Of a stretch of 6,323 bases of DNA, positions 5,274 to 6,323 are shown in pieces. This DNA is from an uncultured bacterium (GTDB taxonomy: Bacteria; Bacillota; Clostridia; Lachnospirales; Lachnospiraceae), in the NCBI GenBank assembly GCA_947086625.1, contig CAMTZV010000097.1:1-6323 (forward strand), given 5' to 3'. Numbering within the stretch: position 1 is the stretch's first letter; every line of letters starts with the position of its first letter. The translations under genes and the position numbers were made by a program. The notes beneath the pieces are model-generated. The model was not told the origin of the DNA. It did no database searches and saw only the letters and a list, made by a program, of their open reading frames with translations.

Positions 5274-6323
5274 CTACTTTATCCCCGCTGTCTCCTTCAT
5301 CGCTACGGAGCACGCCAGATCGCCCACAACATTACAGCACGTCGCGCCCATGTCGCAGAGCGTGTTGATACTGATGTAGACACCCATCACGCCCGTCGGC
5401 AGTCCCGCGATGGCGGCCAGCGCCGCAAACGACGCGATGGCGCCGCCCGGCACGCCCGGCGTCCCGATGCTGAGCAGCGTGTTTGAGAGCAGTACGATCG
5501 CCAGCATTCCAAAATTGACCTCCACGCCGCAGGCGTTCGCAAAGAACACGATCATAAACGACATCAGGATCGACACCGCGTCCATATTGATCGTCGCGCC
5601 AAGCGGCAGCGCCAGAGAAGAGATCTCGTTTGGCACCTCCAGCTCATCCGCACAGCGCTTGCTGATCGGAAGCGTCGCCGAGCTTGAGCACGTTCCGAAG
5701 GCGTTCAGCGCCGCAGGCATGATCGTCACGAAAAAGGTTTTCACGCTGCATTTTCCGATGCCCCGCACGATGATCCCGTAAAAAATGAACATATAGCCGA
5801 ACATCGCCAGATAGAGCGCGAGCAGTACCTTGCCAAGGGCCAGTATCGTCTCGCTCCCGTTTGCGTAGATCACGCCGGAAATCGAGCAGAACACGCCAAG
5901 CGGCGTAAAATACATCACCACCGTGATAATCTTAATGGAAATCTCGTTGACCGCCTCCGCCAGCGCGACAAGCGGGTCAGCCTTCTCCCCCACCGCAAGA
6001 CAGGTAATCCCGATGATGATCGCGAACACGAGCACCTGCAGCATATTCCCCTGCGCAAACGACGCGATGGGGTTTGCGGGGATAAGCGACTGCACCGTGT
6101 CAAGCAGGCTCGTAAACGGCGTCGCCTCCACGTTCGACTCGATCATCTCGATCGTAACACCCTTTCCAAGCCCGAGCGCTTTCGGCAGAAACAATCCGAT
6201 CAGACTCGCGATCAGTGTTGTGACAACGTAGTAGAGCACGCTCTGGCCGCCGATCTTTCCGGTGGCGGAGACGCTTCCGATGCCTTTGATGCCGACGATG
6301 AGGGAACAGAAGACGAGCGGATA
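5274..6323 (-). CDS. DAACS-family dicarboxylate/amino acid:cation symporter (N-terminus outside window)
   Basis: The frame is open to the right edge: 349 residues are visible, ending at TAG 5274-5276. A GTG at 6239 looks like a start but is internal, because YPLVFCSLIVGIKGIGSVSA upstream is typical DAACS sequence; roughly the first 60 residues are missing. Signatures by visible residue: hairpin-1 serine motif CSSSATLP (212-219), helix-7 GATINMDA (242-249), hairpin-2 GTPGVPGGAIAS (287-298) and helix-8 DMGATCCNVVGD (324-335). Compared with archaeal GltPh, the sodium-site residues (NMD, N401, D405) and the amino-group-binding Asp (D394) are kept. The Arg that grips the acidic side chain (R397) is Ala 327, and the hairpin-1 Arg (R276) is Cys 212. 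EAATs also lack the hairpin-1 Arg but keep the helix-8 one. The substrate may therefore be a neutral amino acid rather than glutamate or aspartate. No terminator was recognised after it, so read-through into tctC is possible. Confidence 0.92.
   Translation of the reverse strand, partial: YPLVFCSLIVGIKGIGSVSATGKIGGQSVLYYVVTTLIASLIGLFLPKALGLGKGVTIEMIESNVEATPFTSLLDTVQSLIPANPIASFAQGNMLQVLVFAIIIGITCLAVGEKADPLVALAEAVNEISIKIITVVMYFTPLGVFCSISGVIYANGSETILALGKVLLALYLAMFGYMFIFYGIIVRGIGKCSVKTFFVTIMPAALNAFGTCSSSATLPISKRCADELEVPNEISSLALPLGATINMDAVSILMSFMIVFFANACGVEVNFGMLAIVLLSNTLLSIGTPGVPGGAIASFAALAAIAGLPTGVMGVYISINTLCDMGATCCNVVGDLACSVAMKETAGIK

Noticed and set aside
6237..6239. GTG 6239 as the start of the symporter.
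   Set aside because: The frame remains open to the window edge, and the 28 residues upstream are typical DAACS membrane sequence, so the real start lies outside.

Overview
The window looks like chromosomal DNA from a GC-rich anaerobic member of the Clostridia (Lachnospiraceae-like). The basis is AGGAGG-type ribosome binding sites, GTG/TTG starts, a consensus sigma-A promoter, an RsgI-type anti-sigma factor and a lipoprotein-type binding protein, as expected for a Gram-positive host. This assignment is inference from style and family distribution; there is no rRNA or marker gene here. There is no mobile element, tRNA or CRISPR array, and no gene-free stretch longer than about 130 bases.

Left arm (1-1806, + strand): an apparent operon of three genes. 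It starts with the tail of a Ca-binding-repeat (DxDxDG) Cys/Gly-rich protein cut by the window edge. An ECF-type sigma factor (279-761) follows after 19 bases. Overlapping it is an RsgI-family transmembrane anti-sigma factor (754-1806), whose extracellular part ends in a long Gly-Asn repeat that is almost certainly disordered. The likely job is envelope or surface sensing: the anti-sigma factor holds the sigma factor at the membrane, and its outer domain (with the conserved Asn-Pro at which SEAL/RsgI domains are reported to self-cleave) and disordered tail sense the outside.

Middle (5219 down to 1818, - strand): a complete tripartite tricarboxylate transporter (TTT) operon. In order of transcription: perfect-consensus promoter (TTGACA-17-TATAAT), tctC (lipid-anchored binding protein), a strong intercistronic hairpin, tctB (small membrane subunit), tctA (large permease), and a terminator shared with the convergent sigma operon. 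tctB is broken by one extra G in a run of five, splitting it into two 89-90 residue halves. As written, the transporter may be non-functional, unless the extra base is a sequencing error or the tract is variable.

Right arm (5274-6323, - strand): most of a DAACS-family (GltP/EAAT-like) sodium or proton-coupled carboxylate/amino-acid symporter, N-terminus off the window. It keeps the cation-site residues but lacks both arginine positions used to bind acidic side chains, which suggests a neutral substrate. It lies upstream of the TTT operon in the same orientation but the TTT operon has its own promoter.

The most notable points are the tctB frameshift, the ECF/RsgI/Ca-repeat cassette with a Gly-Asn disordered sensor tail, and the altered substrate site of the DAACS symporter. 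I see no clearly new multi-gene system.
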